Part shown: piece by piece, positions 1 through 9,713 of the stretch
Position numbering within the stretch: position 1 is the stretch's first letter
Layout: the number at the start of each line of letters is the position of its first letter
Source: Plakobranchus ocellatus
Taxonomy: Eukaryota > Mollusca > Gastropoda > Plakobranchidae
Assembly (NCBI GenBank): GCA_019648995.1
Contig: BLXT01005065.1
Coordinates: 1,736,131-1,762,794 of the forward strand
DNA: 26,664 nt
Direction of reading: 5' to 3'
Notes under the pieces: model-generated
The model's input: only the letters and a program-made list of their open reading frames with translations
Database searches by the model: none
What the model was told of the DNA's origin: nothing
Translations under genes and position numbers: made by a program

Positions 1-60
1 CCTCCTCCTCCTCCTCCTCCTCCTCCTCCACCGCCGCCTTCTTCTCCTCCTCTTTTTTCC
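1..60. repeat. CCT-rich microsatellite
   Basis: Bases 1-29 are an almost perfect CCT trinucleotide array, followed by further CT-rich triplets to about position 60. It touches the window edge, so its real length is unknown. No coding role is visible. Confidence 0.9.
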
Positions 61-380
61 ATGAGAACGAAAAAGATAAGGTTCTTTCTTTAACGTTCAC
101 CATTGTATACATTTTTTATGTATGCATGAAAGAGTGACGGAATGAGTGAGAGGGAAAGAAAGAAGAAAAAAAGGATTGCAAAAGAACGATAAATCGAAAG
201 AGAGATAAAAAGCGATATTCGTTTAATAACTAAGATACCACAGTATTGGTTCGGATGATATTTCAATGAACTATCTACCGTGAAGCTTTATCTAGTCCAT
301 ACTGATTCTGGTGCTGCTGCTGCTCTCTCGTTTCTCCTCGCCCTCCTGATGCTGCTTCTGCTCCTCCTCCTTCACTCAAT
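61..380. other. AT-rich spacer, no gene seen
   Basis: Mixed AT-rich sequence with a purine-rich part (about 130-210). It ends in a CTG/CTC-rich stretch next to a CT microsatellite. The only open frame here reads into the CT repeat and is Leu/Ser low complexity, so I do not call a gene. Confidence 0.5.
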
Positions 381-390
381 CTCTCTCTCT

Positions 391-446
<56 letters not shown>
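381..446. repeat. (CT)n microsatellite
   Basis: An almost uninterrupted CT dinucleotide run of about 66 bp, broken once by CCCTCCCT near 390-398. It is a typical dinucleotide microsatellite. Confidence 0.95.
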
Positions 447-449
<3 letters not shown>

Positions 450-869
450 GCCACTCGCTCGTATTTTGGAATAACGTCCATCATACATACTTTATCTGCA
501 AATGAAGACTCGCAAAACCCTTCAGTCTTTTTAACGTCTAGATAACAGATTTCCGTTTCGTCAATTTTACTCAAAACAAAAACAAAAGTGAAAAAAGAAT
601 GGAATTTTGAGAGGGATCCATTGAAAAAAAAATGTCCATTACACACCCTGGTATGCTCTTGATATGTAGCTTGTTACACATGCATTAGTAACGAGAGGAT
701 AAGGAGAAAATTGCAATTGAATGACAGAGCGAGAACAACAGAGGGAGAGAAAAAGAGAGAGAGAGAGACAAACAAACATAGAAAGATAGAGTCAGTTATC
801 GAGTGAAATAACATAATGTTTCGACACATAGTTTACACAACTACAGCGCTATCTAAATGTAGTTCCTTT

Positions 870-1256
870 TATTTTTCTTCCTCCCAATCCTCCTGCTCCA
901 CCTCTTCTTGCTTTTCCTCACTATTCTCCTCTTCTCTTCCTGCCTCTCCTCCTCCTCCGCGTTATCTTCCTCTTCATCCTCGTCCTTCTCATCCACCACA
1001 TTCACCTCTTCCTCAACCTCATCTTCGTCGGCAATCTCCAGCCATTGCTCCTTTTCGTCGCAATCCTTCTCATTCTCCACCTTCTCTTCCTCATCTTCAA
1101 CGTACTCCTCCTCTTCCTCTTCCTTCTCCTCCTGCTCCTTCTCTTCTCTTTCCCTCTCCTCCTCCCTCCTCCTACATTCCTGTCTTTCTCCTTTGTTCAT
1201 CTCCTCCTCATCATCTTCCTTTTTTATCTCCTCCTCCTTTTCCTCCATCCTCAGCC
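870..1256. repeat. Pyrimidine-rich (CTC/CTT) low-complexity tract
   Basis: About 390 bp in which the plus strand is mostly C and T, built from irregular CTC, CTT and TCC triplets. All three plus frames and one minus frame stay open across it. They give Ser/Leu/Pro-rich products on plus and a Glu/Lys-rich product on minus, as expected for biased triplet DNA. A real Glu-rich exon on the minus strand cannot be excluded, but no splice context or non-biased residues support one. Confidence 0.8.
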
Positions 1257-1507
1257 ATCAGTAACAGCGTGCAATGAACATCATATGAATAGTTTATGTT
1301 CAAAGATTGCTTTCTTTTTTTGTTTTTTGCATTTGAAGATGCATGGTATTCGACGAAAAGAAGTCGATAGTCAATTAAAAATAGACTGGCTGTAAATCTC
1401 CGATTACTACCAATTTAGGCCCAAATAATGAGGGATTACGATCAATATTGTAAATTGCAAACTCAAGGATTCCATGAAATGTCTCAACTGGGCAACGCTT
1501 CTGGGTA

Positions 1508-2300
1508 ATTTAGCGCTCACAGGCTGCTTGTTAAGATTCTCGAGCGGATAGTGAAGGGCCGACTGTCTATGTTCAAAAATCCAGAAATCTTTTGTCAAAG
1601 TATTAATACGGTTTTAGTTAGTACAAAATCACATTGGACCATCATTGAAAAGGCTTTCGCCAGGGAAAAAACAGTTGTGGCAGACTTTTTTTCACCTAAA
1701 ATAAGGCGTAAGATACCGCCAGGAAAAGTGCAATTCCATTTTGGGAGTTGAATGTCCAGTTTTTTTCAAATTTCCGACCAGATAGATATTTTAAAGTCGA
1801 ATGGAAAACACGAGTTCTACCTCCAACCATTAACAAAAATTTATCGGCCTTTCATTTTAATTATAAAAAAAAAAAATTCTATGCCTGTTACAAAACATTT
1901 TCAATCCTTCTTATTTGTAAATTATTATGCCATCTACGCTGAGGGCAAATATTGCAACATCTTGAGCGCAATCTTTAACTTTGTATTAACATATACAAGT
2001 GGGTTTCCGAAAACGGTTTCAGATTTTCGGTTTTGAAGACCAACTCTCTCTTTTTCCACACAGAGAGAATTTATGCTGAGCCTACCCCTCATTTGGACAG
2101 CCGATTCCTTTAAACGGTGAGGCAAAATCTAAGGGACCTTTTTTTCTTCTTTTTTACCAAAAAATTATTTGTATGGTCTCGGTAAATATCTGAAAAATAA
2201 GTGCCTTAAAGCACCCAGATGTATCAGAGGTTTGTGGGCTATACTGACTGGAGTGCGAAAAGAGCCTCTCCTAAAGCTTTACCGCATCTGTAGAGATACT
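1508..2300 (+). pseudogene. Decayed LINE reverse-transcriptase fragment
   Basis: The sequence aligns by eye, in order, with the RT region of the larger LINE at 15470-16310. Shared stretches include AAGATTCTCGAGCGGAT, CACATTGGACCA, GCCATCTACGCTGAGGG and CTAAAGCTTTACCG. It is heavily degraded, with frameshifts, stops, an A-rich run near 1866-1877 and small insertions. The motif C region (1914-1931) reads FVNYYA, while the larger copy reads FVNDFA. Homology fades near 2300, just before the composite repeat begins. The next LINE segment reappears at about 4422, so this copy was probably split by an insertion. It is an old, inactive copy of the same LINE family. Confidence 0.8.
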
Positions 2301-3189
2301 CCTAAAATATAGAGTTCAAGTGCTTTCTTCGAAGGGGGCAAAAGTTGGCAGACGCAGCGCTGTGTCAATGCTTTTTCAACACATTGCGATACTAATACGA
2401 CGGGCATTAGAGAGCAATTGTGATCGTAAATGGTACTGTTTCGTGTACAATTTGTGAAGTATCTCTGATTTGTTACTCATATTGTGGCCCGAGAAAAAAA
2501 TATAGGGGGAGTAAAATCAATTTCGTAACAATGCAAAATAAAAAGATTGTGTACGCAGAAGAGAATTGAAGGGAAACGCGTTCAATATTTTTGAATGCAA
2601 TTTTTATGCATCTTTAGGCTTGTGTTAAAAAAAAATAAGTTTACGTGACGCAAAAAGAACTATGTCTATGAAAAAGAGGCATTCCCAGACACGCGCACAC
2701 ACATAAACACACGCGCACATACAGCGGTTCGAAGAGTGAACGAGGGAGATAGGAGCAAAAGATAGAGTGACCCAAGAAAAATAAATTGTGGTGAAGATCA
2801 TTAAAAAATATAATTTTCTTCCTCTTTACTGTTTTTCTCAATTGTCTGCAACGCAAATCTAATGCATTTTTCACAAAATAAACTAGGCGGAAGATTATCA
2901 ACACGGCGTACATCTAATTGATTATATATATTTCGACACGAGAAAAATAAAGCCGGCGTAATTTATCAACACGGCGTATCACTATAATTCTTCATATTGC
3001 GGCACGGGAGAAATAAACTAAAGGAATATCATTATTTTTGTGTCAATGTGAAATAAAAAAAAAACTGAAGAAGAAAATATTTCCAATCTGTTTACATGTA
3101 GTTTTTATTAATCTTTTTGTATTTTTTAAACAAAATACGCGCTGGTCACGCCAAAATAGCTTTGTTGTGAGAAAGGTACGTACACAAGT

Positions 3190-3790
3190 AGGGAGAGAGA
3201 GAGCGGCGTGGAGTGTGTGTGTGTGTGTGTGTGTGTGTAATAGTAGTGGTATGAGAATTCAAGAGCAATATATAAAAGAAGGAGAGCAAGAGAGAGTGAG
3301 AGCGAGTAAGAGACGGAGAGGGAGAGAGAGAGAGAGAAGAGTTGAAGGTGCAAAGGATCGACAGAGGGTGAGCGAGAAGAACAAGAAGCAAAAGAAGGAG
3401 AAAGATCTTTTCGCGAAAAAAAAAGAGAAGAAAGAGAAAAAAACAGGAGAGTGAGAGAGAGAGAGAGAAAAAAGGAAGCAAATGATAGACAGAGGGAGAG
3501 AGAGAGAGAGAAAAGTAAAAGAAGCAAAAGATAGAGGGAGAGAGATCTTTACGATGAGACAAAGAGTACAGAGAGAGAAGTAGAGACGAGACAAAAAGAG
3601 AGAGTGAGGGAGTGAAAGAAAGAGAGAGGATAAAGAAGTAGAAGATGCAAGAGATAGAAAGAGAGGTAGATAGATCTTCATTCAGAGAAAGAGTGTAGAG
3701 AGATAGAGGCAGGGAGGAGAGAGAAAAGACAGACAGATAGAGACAGACAGACAGACCAACGGATATAGAAAGAGAAAGAGAAAGTCAAAA
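3190..3790 (+). repeat. Purine-rich (GA)n minisatellite-like tract in copy A
   Basis: About 600 bp whose plus strand is almost entirely A and G. Recurring words are GAAGCAAAAGATAGA, GGGAGAGAGAGAGA and GAGAGATCTTT. Several long open frames on the minus strand are Ser/Leu/Phe low-complexity shadows of this bias. The related tract in copy B lies at about 23700-24170. Confidence 0.85.
3212..3238. repeat. (TG)n microsatellite
   Basis: About 13 TG dinucleotides inside copy A, at the left edge of the purine tract. The matching site in copy B lacks the run, so it arose or was lost after the copies separated. Confidence 0.9.
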
Positions 3791-4054
3791 CAATGGACGA
3801 AACTAAGATTGCCAAATGTTGTTAGGTATAGATGAAAGCCATGAAAATTCCAAATTTATAAAAGTTTGCAGAAGGTGAAACAGAGGGAAGGAGAGACGAA
3901 AACAGAAATATAAAGAAAAGAAAGAGCAGCGATGGAGAGAGAAAAAACAGAGGTAGAGACGAATTGAGGAAAATGCAAGAAAGCGATTAGCATTTGAAAG
4001 ATAAAGTAAATAAATAGTTTTACCCCTGTTCACTGAATAAAAAACAATTAAAGA

Positions 4055-4075
4055 AATAAATAAATAAATAATAAC

Positions 4076-4106
<31 letters not shown>

Positions 4107-4126
4107 TGATGATGATGATGATAATG

Positions 4127-4190
<64 letters not shown>
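4055..4190. repeat. (TAA)n / (TAAA)n array in copy A
   Basis: TAAA units pass into a long TAA array, with a short GAT-rich interruption near 4106-4125. The same array occupies the equivalent place in copy B (about 24467-24602). Confidence 0.95.
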
Positions 4191-4191
<1 letters not shown>

Positions 4192-4421
4192 TATAAACAG
4201 CCTGCATAGACATTATGTCTAAAAGCTTTAAAGAAACAAGGTTTGTGTTTTAGCAGAATGTGAAATTTTACTTTGAGAGTAAGTATCCAAAGTTTAGCGG
4301 TTATTTGTTTACAAAGATATTACAGTCGCTTTCCATTCTTGCCCCCAATATGACGACGACTGTTCTCTCATTGAAGGCCGCGTTTCATGACCTCGCTGTA
4401 GGCCTGTGACCGCACCCTAAA

Positions 4422-4490
4422 GCCGGTCTAAATTGGACTACGGCAGTGACGTATATAAATGGAGGAAAAAACGAACAGAGAGCCGTGGAC
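4422..4490 (+). pseudogene. LINE RT fragment at the right end of copy A
   Basis: From CCGGTCTAAATTGGACTACG to GAGAGCCGTGGAC this matches main-LINE RT sequence from CCGGTCCAAGTTGGACTACG to GAGAGCCCTGGAC (16317-16390). In LINE coordinates it starts about 10 bases after the point where the 1508-2300 fragment ends. The two therefore appear to be halves of one LINE copy split by the composite repeat. Confidence 0.7.
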
Positions 4491-5849
4491 AATAAAAATG
4501 GCATTTATTTATAATTTCATATAAATGCAATTTGATTACATATTATTAAAAGCCTAGGTGAGTTTTTGTTTTAATCTAAGAGGAAATACTTTACAGATAT
4601 ACAAACGCATTACAGATCTAGATCTATGTACCGGCACAATTGCTGTGCGCTACTTTATTACTATACTTCAAAATACCTCTCTCAATTTTTCGTCATGTTG
4701 CCTCTTTAATAATAGTTTGTTCTGATAAATCGACGCAATATCTTTTTATTGGCCAAATATTGAGTACAAGACTTGATTAAAATTGAGCATAAACAAGAGA
4801 ACTTGTAGAATATCTGGCAACCAAATGTTGAGACACAATCACAGTGATGAAATGCAACTTGCAACAGTACAATGTGATCATTATTAAGTACAGAGACAGC
4901 AGGACAATGTTCTACCAATGAATTGTCAAAAGAAATCCTCCTTGCTTTTGCCTACACCATCCATTTCATTTCATTCCATGCATACTGTAAAACTCATGCT
5001 GTTAAGACTGCGCCAATTCATTCATTAGCTATTAAGTTCATGGCTAATATTATTTATATTTCAGGAGAAGAAATAATAGGGCTGAAAAAGTAAATTAATT
5101 GTTTTAATACAACTAGAACGAGTTGAAATGTAGGGCTGTGAATTATGCATAAAGTATGCTTAAATGTTTGCTGTTTGCAATAAAGCAGACTCTAATTCCA
5201 CTTTTAAGGCTGTCATGATAGGATCATGGACACAAATGTTAACTAATGTAACCATATAAATGTATTTTTAAAAAACAAAAAGCAAGACAATAGAATTACA
5301 TTTCCGTCATAGTGCATACCAAAATGATGATGCTATAAATATCAAAGGCAGAGGAGTGTTGATTGTTATTCCACTTGTAGATAGTTAAGAAAAATTGTCC
5401 TTCATTTTGTGATAAAAGTATACAAGTAAAAAGATTCGACGTTTGAAAGAATTAGAAGTGAGCCGTTACTTTTAAAACTTGTGAATTGTATAGTACAGAC
5501 TTTTACGTTTTCATCAACTGCCCAATTCTTTTTTTTTTCATTCATATAACCTCAGCCCCCGACCCTACTTTCCCTTCTCGCTCTCCACTCAGAGCCTTTT
5601 TTTTTCAATTGCTCCGTTTTGAAAAAAAAAAAAAAAAAAAAACATGAATAAAAAAAAATAAAGAGTCTCAGTGGCGCCTTTTGCGAATTGTGCTGGAAAT
5701 AAAATCTTTGACATTTGTTCAAATAAGTGCACTAATACTAGCACTCTCTCGCTAAATGGCCTCTTGTACACTCACTTTATTTGGAAATTGTAACGAAATG
5801 CCCCACTTGTCGCATTTGTCTTTCAAATTGACCTATATTGTTCTTCTCC
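4491..5849. other. AT-rich stretch, no gene seen
   Basis: No motif-bearing reading frame was found on either strand. A GATCTAGATC motif occurs near 4616-4625 and a poly-A run near 5622-5642. The small minus ORFs at 4706-4918 and 5589-5771 match nothing I recognise; the second is largely a product of the poly-A run. Confidence 0.5.
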
Positions 5850-6064
5850 TTAAGGCGCCTTGTCTGAACACACATAGGCGATCATGTTCCTCCTGGTCCA
5901 CTTGAACCTATAAAGTTGTTCTTGCTATTTTTACCTATTGCTCATGACTTAAGCCTTTTAGTAAAAGTTTTCCTTGTACCTCTTCTGAGTCTGCCTTCAA
6001 TCTTGTCAGTGATTGATAAGTGTTCAAAACCCTTGTGCCGGCAAATATGACCTAAAAGTTGTTG
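5850..6064 (-). pseudogene. Relic C-terminus of a LINE ORF2 (different clade)
   Basis: On the minus strand, 6064-5942 reads 40 codons without interruption. It contains LLGHICRHKGFEHL and ITDKIEGRLRRG, which resemble the LGH..R..G.E.L..TG.IEG.R.RGR.R signature found after the RT domain of several non-LTR retrotransposons. After a stop and a frame change, about 5925-5870 reads FKWTRRNMIAYVC, resembling the usual terminal W..MIA.V signature. The order and spacing fit one ORF2 C-terminal end with a stop and a frameshift. It has no resemblance to the ORF2 C-terminus of the main LINE, so it is another family. The assignment rests on remembered family patterns. Confidence 0.5.
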
Positions 6065-6239
6065 CGCATTCTATACATCAAAACACGTAACAGGATTTTT
6101 GTAAAATGACTCATTAAACTGATTGTTCTATGATTGAAAATCACATTCTGTTGCTCCTGGTGTTTTATGCAGTACTATAAAAACAGATTTACAAAATTGG
6201 AATTGTATCACTATCGTATTTGCAAAATCTTTGCCTTCT

Positions 6240-6545
6240 TTGAAGGTTGAAATTTGTAAGCAGGATCCCCATTTTTAAGAAGTTTGACCAAGCCGAACTG
6301 CGTTCTCTAGACCCAGATGACATTGCCATTTTCTGAGCACTTTATTTTCAAACAGCCTTGTGCTTTCTTTGAATATGTCTGTCTACCCGTTTTTATGATA
6401 TATTCCTGGCAAAATAAACAGTAGTCTTTGTCTCCCACTTCTTGCTTCTTTTTTGTGCTTCAATCTCTGTATCCGGATCTTTTACACTTAGGTAAGAATA
6501 CTTCTCGTCTGCAGTACTCTCTTCAGAGTCAGAATCACAATACAA
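6240..6545 (-). pseudogene. Relic with acidic leader and CxxC finger
   Basis: Reading leftward on the minus strand from about 6545, one frame gives an acidic stretch (YCDSDSEESTADEKYSYL) followed by basic KRSKKWETK. The adjacent frame then gives GDKDYCLFCQEYIIKTGR, with a CxxC pair, and later LVKLLKNGDPAYKFQPSKKAK. Two frames are needed, so at least one frameshift is present. A second locus at 10350-10725 has the same order of acidic stretch, lysine run and YCLFC-like pair. I do not know the protein. It may derive from a zinc-finger-bearing DNA element or a multicopy gene family. Confidence 0.35.
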
Positions 6546-7604
6546 TTACGAAGAAATTTCAAGATAATTGTAAATTTTAAAGAACTGCTTTAAAATAAGA
6601 ATGAATCGGAGTGAGAGTCAAAAAGGATGACAGGAAAAAAGATTGTGCATGAATTAATGAGCATGAACTAAAAGAGGACAGCGAGGGAGGGAAATGGTGT
6701 GCGGAAAGAAATATATGGTCTGGAATAAACACAAGTCATTAAAAACTTGTATGACAAGTGCATAGCGAGGTTCCCTCTGTCAAGATAAAATATTCAAAAC
6801 TTAAGTATTGTACGTACAATTAAACTTGAAAAGAATCCTTTGTGACGTACAAAGGACTATGCATGACTGCTGCAAATCTTACTAATAAGTAGTATAGAAT
6901 TAATCATAAAGAAGCTCTTTTAAAAGAAATCAGTGGATATGATGTAGGCCTAATAATAATGAAAAAAAAATTCATTGTCAAAAAAACGTACAATCACATG
7001 GCTGCCCACTTTTCAAAACCGAAAATTAGACTCAACTTTTCGGCCGGGGTCTAGGGGCTGTCTTAGGCCCCAGTGGGGTCCGTTTGGAGGAGTGCAAATG
7101 GGGCAAAGCCCTCGTGGAAATTTGGGTATTGTTAACATTTTTTTTTAATTTCAGTTTATGGGTGGCGGCGATTTAATTGTATGCCATTTCTACAAACTTA
7201 AATCCCAACTTTTGTCATTCCCGAAAATAAAGTATATTTTTGATTACCCACACCAAAGTAAAAATGAAAAAGCCATTCAAGAATAGCACATGCTGTTTCA
7301 TAAGTATATAACAGTACTCCATTCTTTTAATTAATTTAGAATTAGAGAGGAAGTGGTTGAGACTCGCAATAAAATGCAGTATAGAATGACAAGTTCAGAC
7401 TGCTGTGCCAGGGTGGTGGAGTGTCAGGGTACGGGCCTTATAGTTCAACACACAGCATAAAAAATAAGAGTCCTTTAATTTACTTTCCTATCAATAATAA
7501 CAAAATAAACACTGATTGGCTTGTGCAAAGGCATGGTAGAAGCTGATTGCTTGGATTGATGAAGAATTTAGTGGAAGATGGCAGTGTGAGGGCTGATGAA
7601 AACG
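6546..7604. other. AT-rich stretch with a GC-rich repeat-like patch
   Basis: No gene seen. A GC-rich patch at about 7040-7125 (GGCCGGGGTCTAGGGG, GGCCCCAGTGGGGTCC, GGGCAAAGCCC) contrasts with its AT-rich surroundings and contains short self-complementary words. It looks like part of a dispersed repeat, family unknown. A short sequence at 7446-7490 is partly repeated at 8202-8250, on the other side of the minisatellite. Confidence 0.4.
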
Positions 7605-8335
7605 GAAGCAGGCTGGTGGAATCAAGGTCGATGAAGAGGCTAATCAGGCCAGGCTGAGAGGCAGAGGCTAATGAGAACACGCTGATAGGTAGGAGAAGGT
7701 GTTGGCTTAGGCTGGTGAGATCTGGCTGTAGGCAGAGGCTGGTAGGAGAAGGTTGTTCGCTTAGGCTGGTGAGACCAGGCTGGGGAAAGAGGCTGTCTGA
7801 GGCTGGTGAGCCAGGCTGGGGAAATAGGCTGTTAGGAGCAGGCTGTAGGCTGAGGCTGATTAGAACAGGCTGAGTGCAGAGGCTGGTGAGACCAGGCTCG
7901 GAGCAGAGGCTGGTAGGAGCAAGCTGTTGATTTAGGCTGATGAGACCAGGTTCAGTGGAGAGGCTGATGAGACCAGGCTGGTGAGCCCAATGTGTTAGCT
8001 GAGGCTGGTGAGACCACGTTGGGGCTGAGACTGGTAGGAGCAGGCTGTTGGCTGAGGCTGATGAGACCAGGCTGGGGGCAGAGGCTAGTGGGACCGGTCT
8101 GTTGGCTGAGGCTGGTGAGACCAGGCTCGGGGCAGAGGCTGGTAGGGTCAGGCTATTGGCTGAGGCTGATAAGACTAGGCCGATTGAGTTGAATGTCATA
8201 ACCCACCACAGAACATAAAAAAATAAGTGTTCTTCTATTATTTTTTCTTTAAAAAATCGTTTGTTGGAGCAGGCTGAGTGTAGAGGCTGGTAGGGCTAGG
8301 TTGGATTTAGAGGCTGGTGGAACTATTCTAGGTGT
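7605..8335. repeat. 27/54 bp GGCTGR-based minisatellite
   Basis: Tandem degenerate units built on GAGGCTGGTGAGACCAGGCT and GGCTGGTAGGAGCAGGCTGT. The basic unit is close to 27 bp, and two alternating variants form a 54 bp higher-order unit, clearest at about 8000-8180. The left part (7605-7990) is more degenerate. The array is interrupted at about 8195-8260 by AT-rich sequence and resumes for a few units to 8335. The minus strand is open for 239 codons because 27 and 54 are multiples of three, giving ASANSLTLPASAPSLVSP-like repeats. I treat this as a by-product of the repeat. Confidence 0.9.
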
Positions 8336-8439
8336 GGGTGAGTAAATGAGCAGACTGTAGCCTTTATGATCTTTACCATAACCTCAATGCCCTTACCTCA
8401 AACTTATTATTGTTTGATAAGATTAAGACTTACTGCCTC

Positions 8440-9290
8440 CTATTGGTGCACACAGAACTCTTGAATGATTTTCAGCCGTAATTTCTCGTTGACACTGCCT
8501 TCCATATAACAGAATAAATCAATCAAGAGACTGCCGATAGACACTGGCAAGGCTAATGCAGCTTTTTGTGCAGTGAGGTTGGTCAAGTGACATTTGAAAG
8601 CTTAAAGCTATAATTCCTGGTTGTTGGCTTCGTATTTTTGCCACAACTTCATTATGTTTGCCAAGCATCACTGATGCATTATCAGCCCCCATTGCTAAAC
8701 ATAGAATGCCATATTTTTTTAAATCTTTTATCAAAAGATCAACTATGTCTCCTCCTGTAAAGGCCTCTTTTAGAATAGGAATGGACAGCCCTTGTGATGA
8801 AATAGTCTTAGAATCATCTGGGAATATTATAGTAACTGGGTAGGGCTTAGCATCTACCCTATGACTGCCGTCGCTATTGTAAGAAAAAAGAGGCTTTCTC
8901 AATTTACGGATAAATGATTTGGTTTCCCTCTGCCGTAACTTTGGCCATACTTAATTCTTCGTCCGGGCAGATTTGAACTTCTTAACTTTTTCTGAGTTGG
9001 GAAAGCTGCACGTAACGATAAGCCCATGTGATCTGCGGCTGGCAATGAAATATTGTGCTCCAAGTAGAAAGCTGTGAATAGACATTCTGCACAAATAACA
9101 CTATCATTTTCTGCTGATGATTTGCATCCAAACATTGAGATGGATGGCTGACGATTATTGTATGTCTTTTCCACTACTGAAATATTCATTTTGTGAATGT
9201 TTGTATTGATATGAAGAACAATGTAAGATCGTCCGCCATGAGCAATCTAAATATCCCTTCGGCATGTCTTGCAAAAAACAGTTTAATTTG
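8440..9290 (-). pseudogene. hAT-like transposase relic with BED-type finger
   Basis: Read on the minus strand, parts occur in order. About 9285-9185: a BED-like finger, FCKTCRRD (stop) AHGGRSYIVLH followed by HINTNIHK, i.e. CxxC then Hx5H. About 9130-9010: AECLFTAFYLEHNI and LPAADHMGLSLRAAFP. About 8920-8520: FSYNSDGSHRVDAK, then GADNASVMLGKHNEVVAKI. About 8535-8450: LIDLFCYMEGSVNEKLRLK. These resemble the BED-finger/hAT-derived (ZNF862- or DUF4371-like) proteins common in animals; the assignment is from memory of the family. Breaks are a stop in the finger, a frameshift near 8920 (GRGKPN versus RETKSF) and another near 8530. The C-terminal dimerisation region is absent. No terminal inverted repeats were recognised. 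Confidence 0.6.
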
Positions 9291-9392
9291 ATGCCTCTGA
9301 AATAGTGATACATGGAAATTCCGCGGTATATTTCGCGCAAAATCTTTGTTTTTTTATTTCTTTGACTTTTTCAACTTATTTATCTCGAAACG

Positions 9393-9403
9393 TCAACGAA
9401 AAG
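9393..9403. repeat. Target-site duplication, left copy
   Basis: TCAACGAAAAG directly precedes the truncated LINE and is repeated exactly at 9703-9713 after its tail. The TCAA part could belong either to the tail or to the target. Confidence 0.75.
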
Positions 9404-9702
9404 TCAGGACACCAGGAGGAAATACTTCAGTGTAACTGACCTGTGCAGACTTTTCCGAGAGGTCAATCCCTCTCGCATAGTGGGTTACTTACAGGAACTC
9501 GGTGTGTATGGAAATATCTGAGGCTTTGTACAGATTCCTCTTAAACTTTTTCTTTATATACTCTGTTGGATTTGTAATGGTTTTCTATCTTTTTTAATTT
9601 GCTTGAGCATCTGACCGAGGCCTGTTAGAAAGACTGAGTGAACAGAAACCCTGAGATCACCGCTTAATGGTGGACTGAGTATATCAATAATTAATCAATC
9701 AA
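9404..9702 (+). mobile_element. 5'-truncated LINE copy
   Basis: About 300 bp matching the last part of the main LINE (17513-17805): the end of ORF2 from CACCAGGAGGAAATA through CTTTTCCGAGAGGTCAATCC, then the 3' UTR with CCCTGAGATCACCGCTTAATGGTGGACT, ending in ATCAATCAATCA. It is flanked by an 11 bp direct repeat. It is closer to the nested copy at 14908-15155 than to the main LINE: both have GTGTGTATGGAAATATCTGAGGC where the main copy differs. This is standard 5' truncation from incomplete target-primed reverse transcription. Confidence 0.9.
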
Positions 9703-9713
9703 TCAACGAAAAG
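9703..9713. repeat. Target-site duplication, right copy
   Basis: Exact repeat of 9393-9403 immediately after the TCAA tail of the truncated LINE. Confidence 0.75.

Larger units (their letters stand above)
2470..4490. repeat. Composite dispersed repeat, copy A
   Basis: This is homologous in the same order and orientation to 23333-24943. Shared blocks are a left part with repeated GAGAAAAATAAA units (about 2480, 2775, 2940 and 3007), a long purine-rich middle (about 3190-3790), the GTTTTACCCCTGTTCACTGAAT block (around 4017), a (TAA)n array, and the AATTT/GAGAGTAAGTA and GTTTGTTTACAAAGA blocks. The final block (4422-4490) matches LINE RT sequence at 16317-16390. The left boundary is approximate: copy A extends further left than copy B. 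I recognise no protein-coding capacity. The nature of the repeat (non-autonomous element or local duplication) is unknown. Confidence 0.75.

Noticed and set aside
853..1248. 131-codon Glu/Lys-rich minus-strand frame
   Set aside because: It lies wholly in a CTC/CTT low-complexity tract where several frames on both strands stay open. Nothing beyond triplet bias supports a protein.
3126..3681. Three overlapping Ser/Leu/Phe-rich minus-strand frames of 133-140 codons
   Set aside because: They are shadows of the purine-rich tract in copy A, in all three minus frames at once.
3803..4213. 136-codon minus frame rich in Leu and Ile
   Set aside because: It is translation of the (TAA)n array and the neighbouring repeat.
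7480..8199. 239-codon minus-strand ORF as a repeat protein gene
   Set aside because: Its openness follows from 27/54 bp units being multiples of three, and the right-hand part is only degenerate repeat. No signal peptide or known domain is visible, so I keep it as a minisatellite.
7605..8335. CRISPR-like array
   Set aside because: Units are contiguous and degenerate without unique spacers, and the DNA is animal-like.
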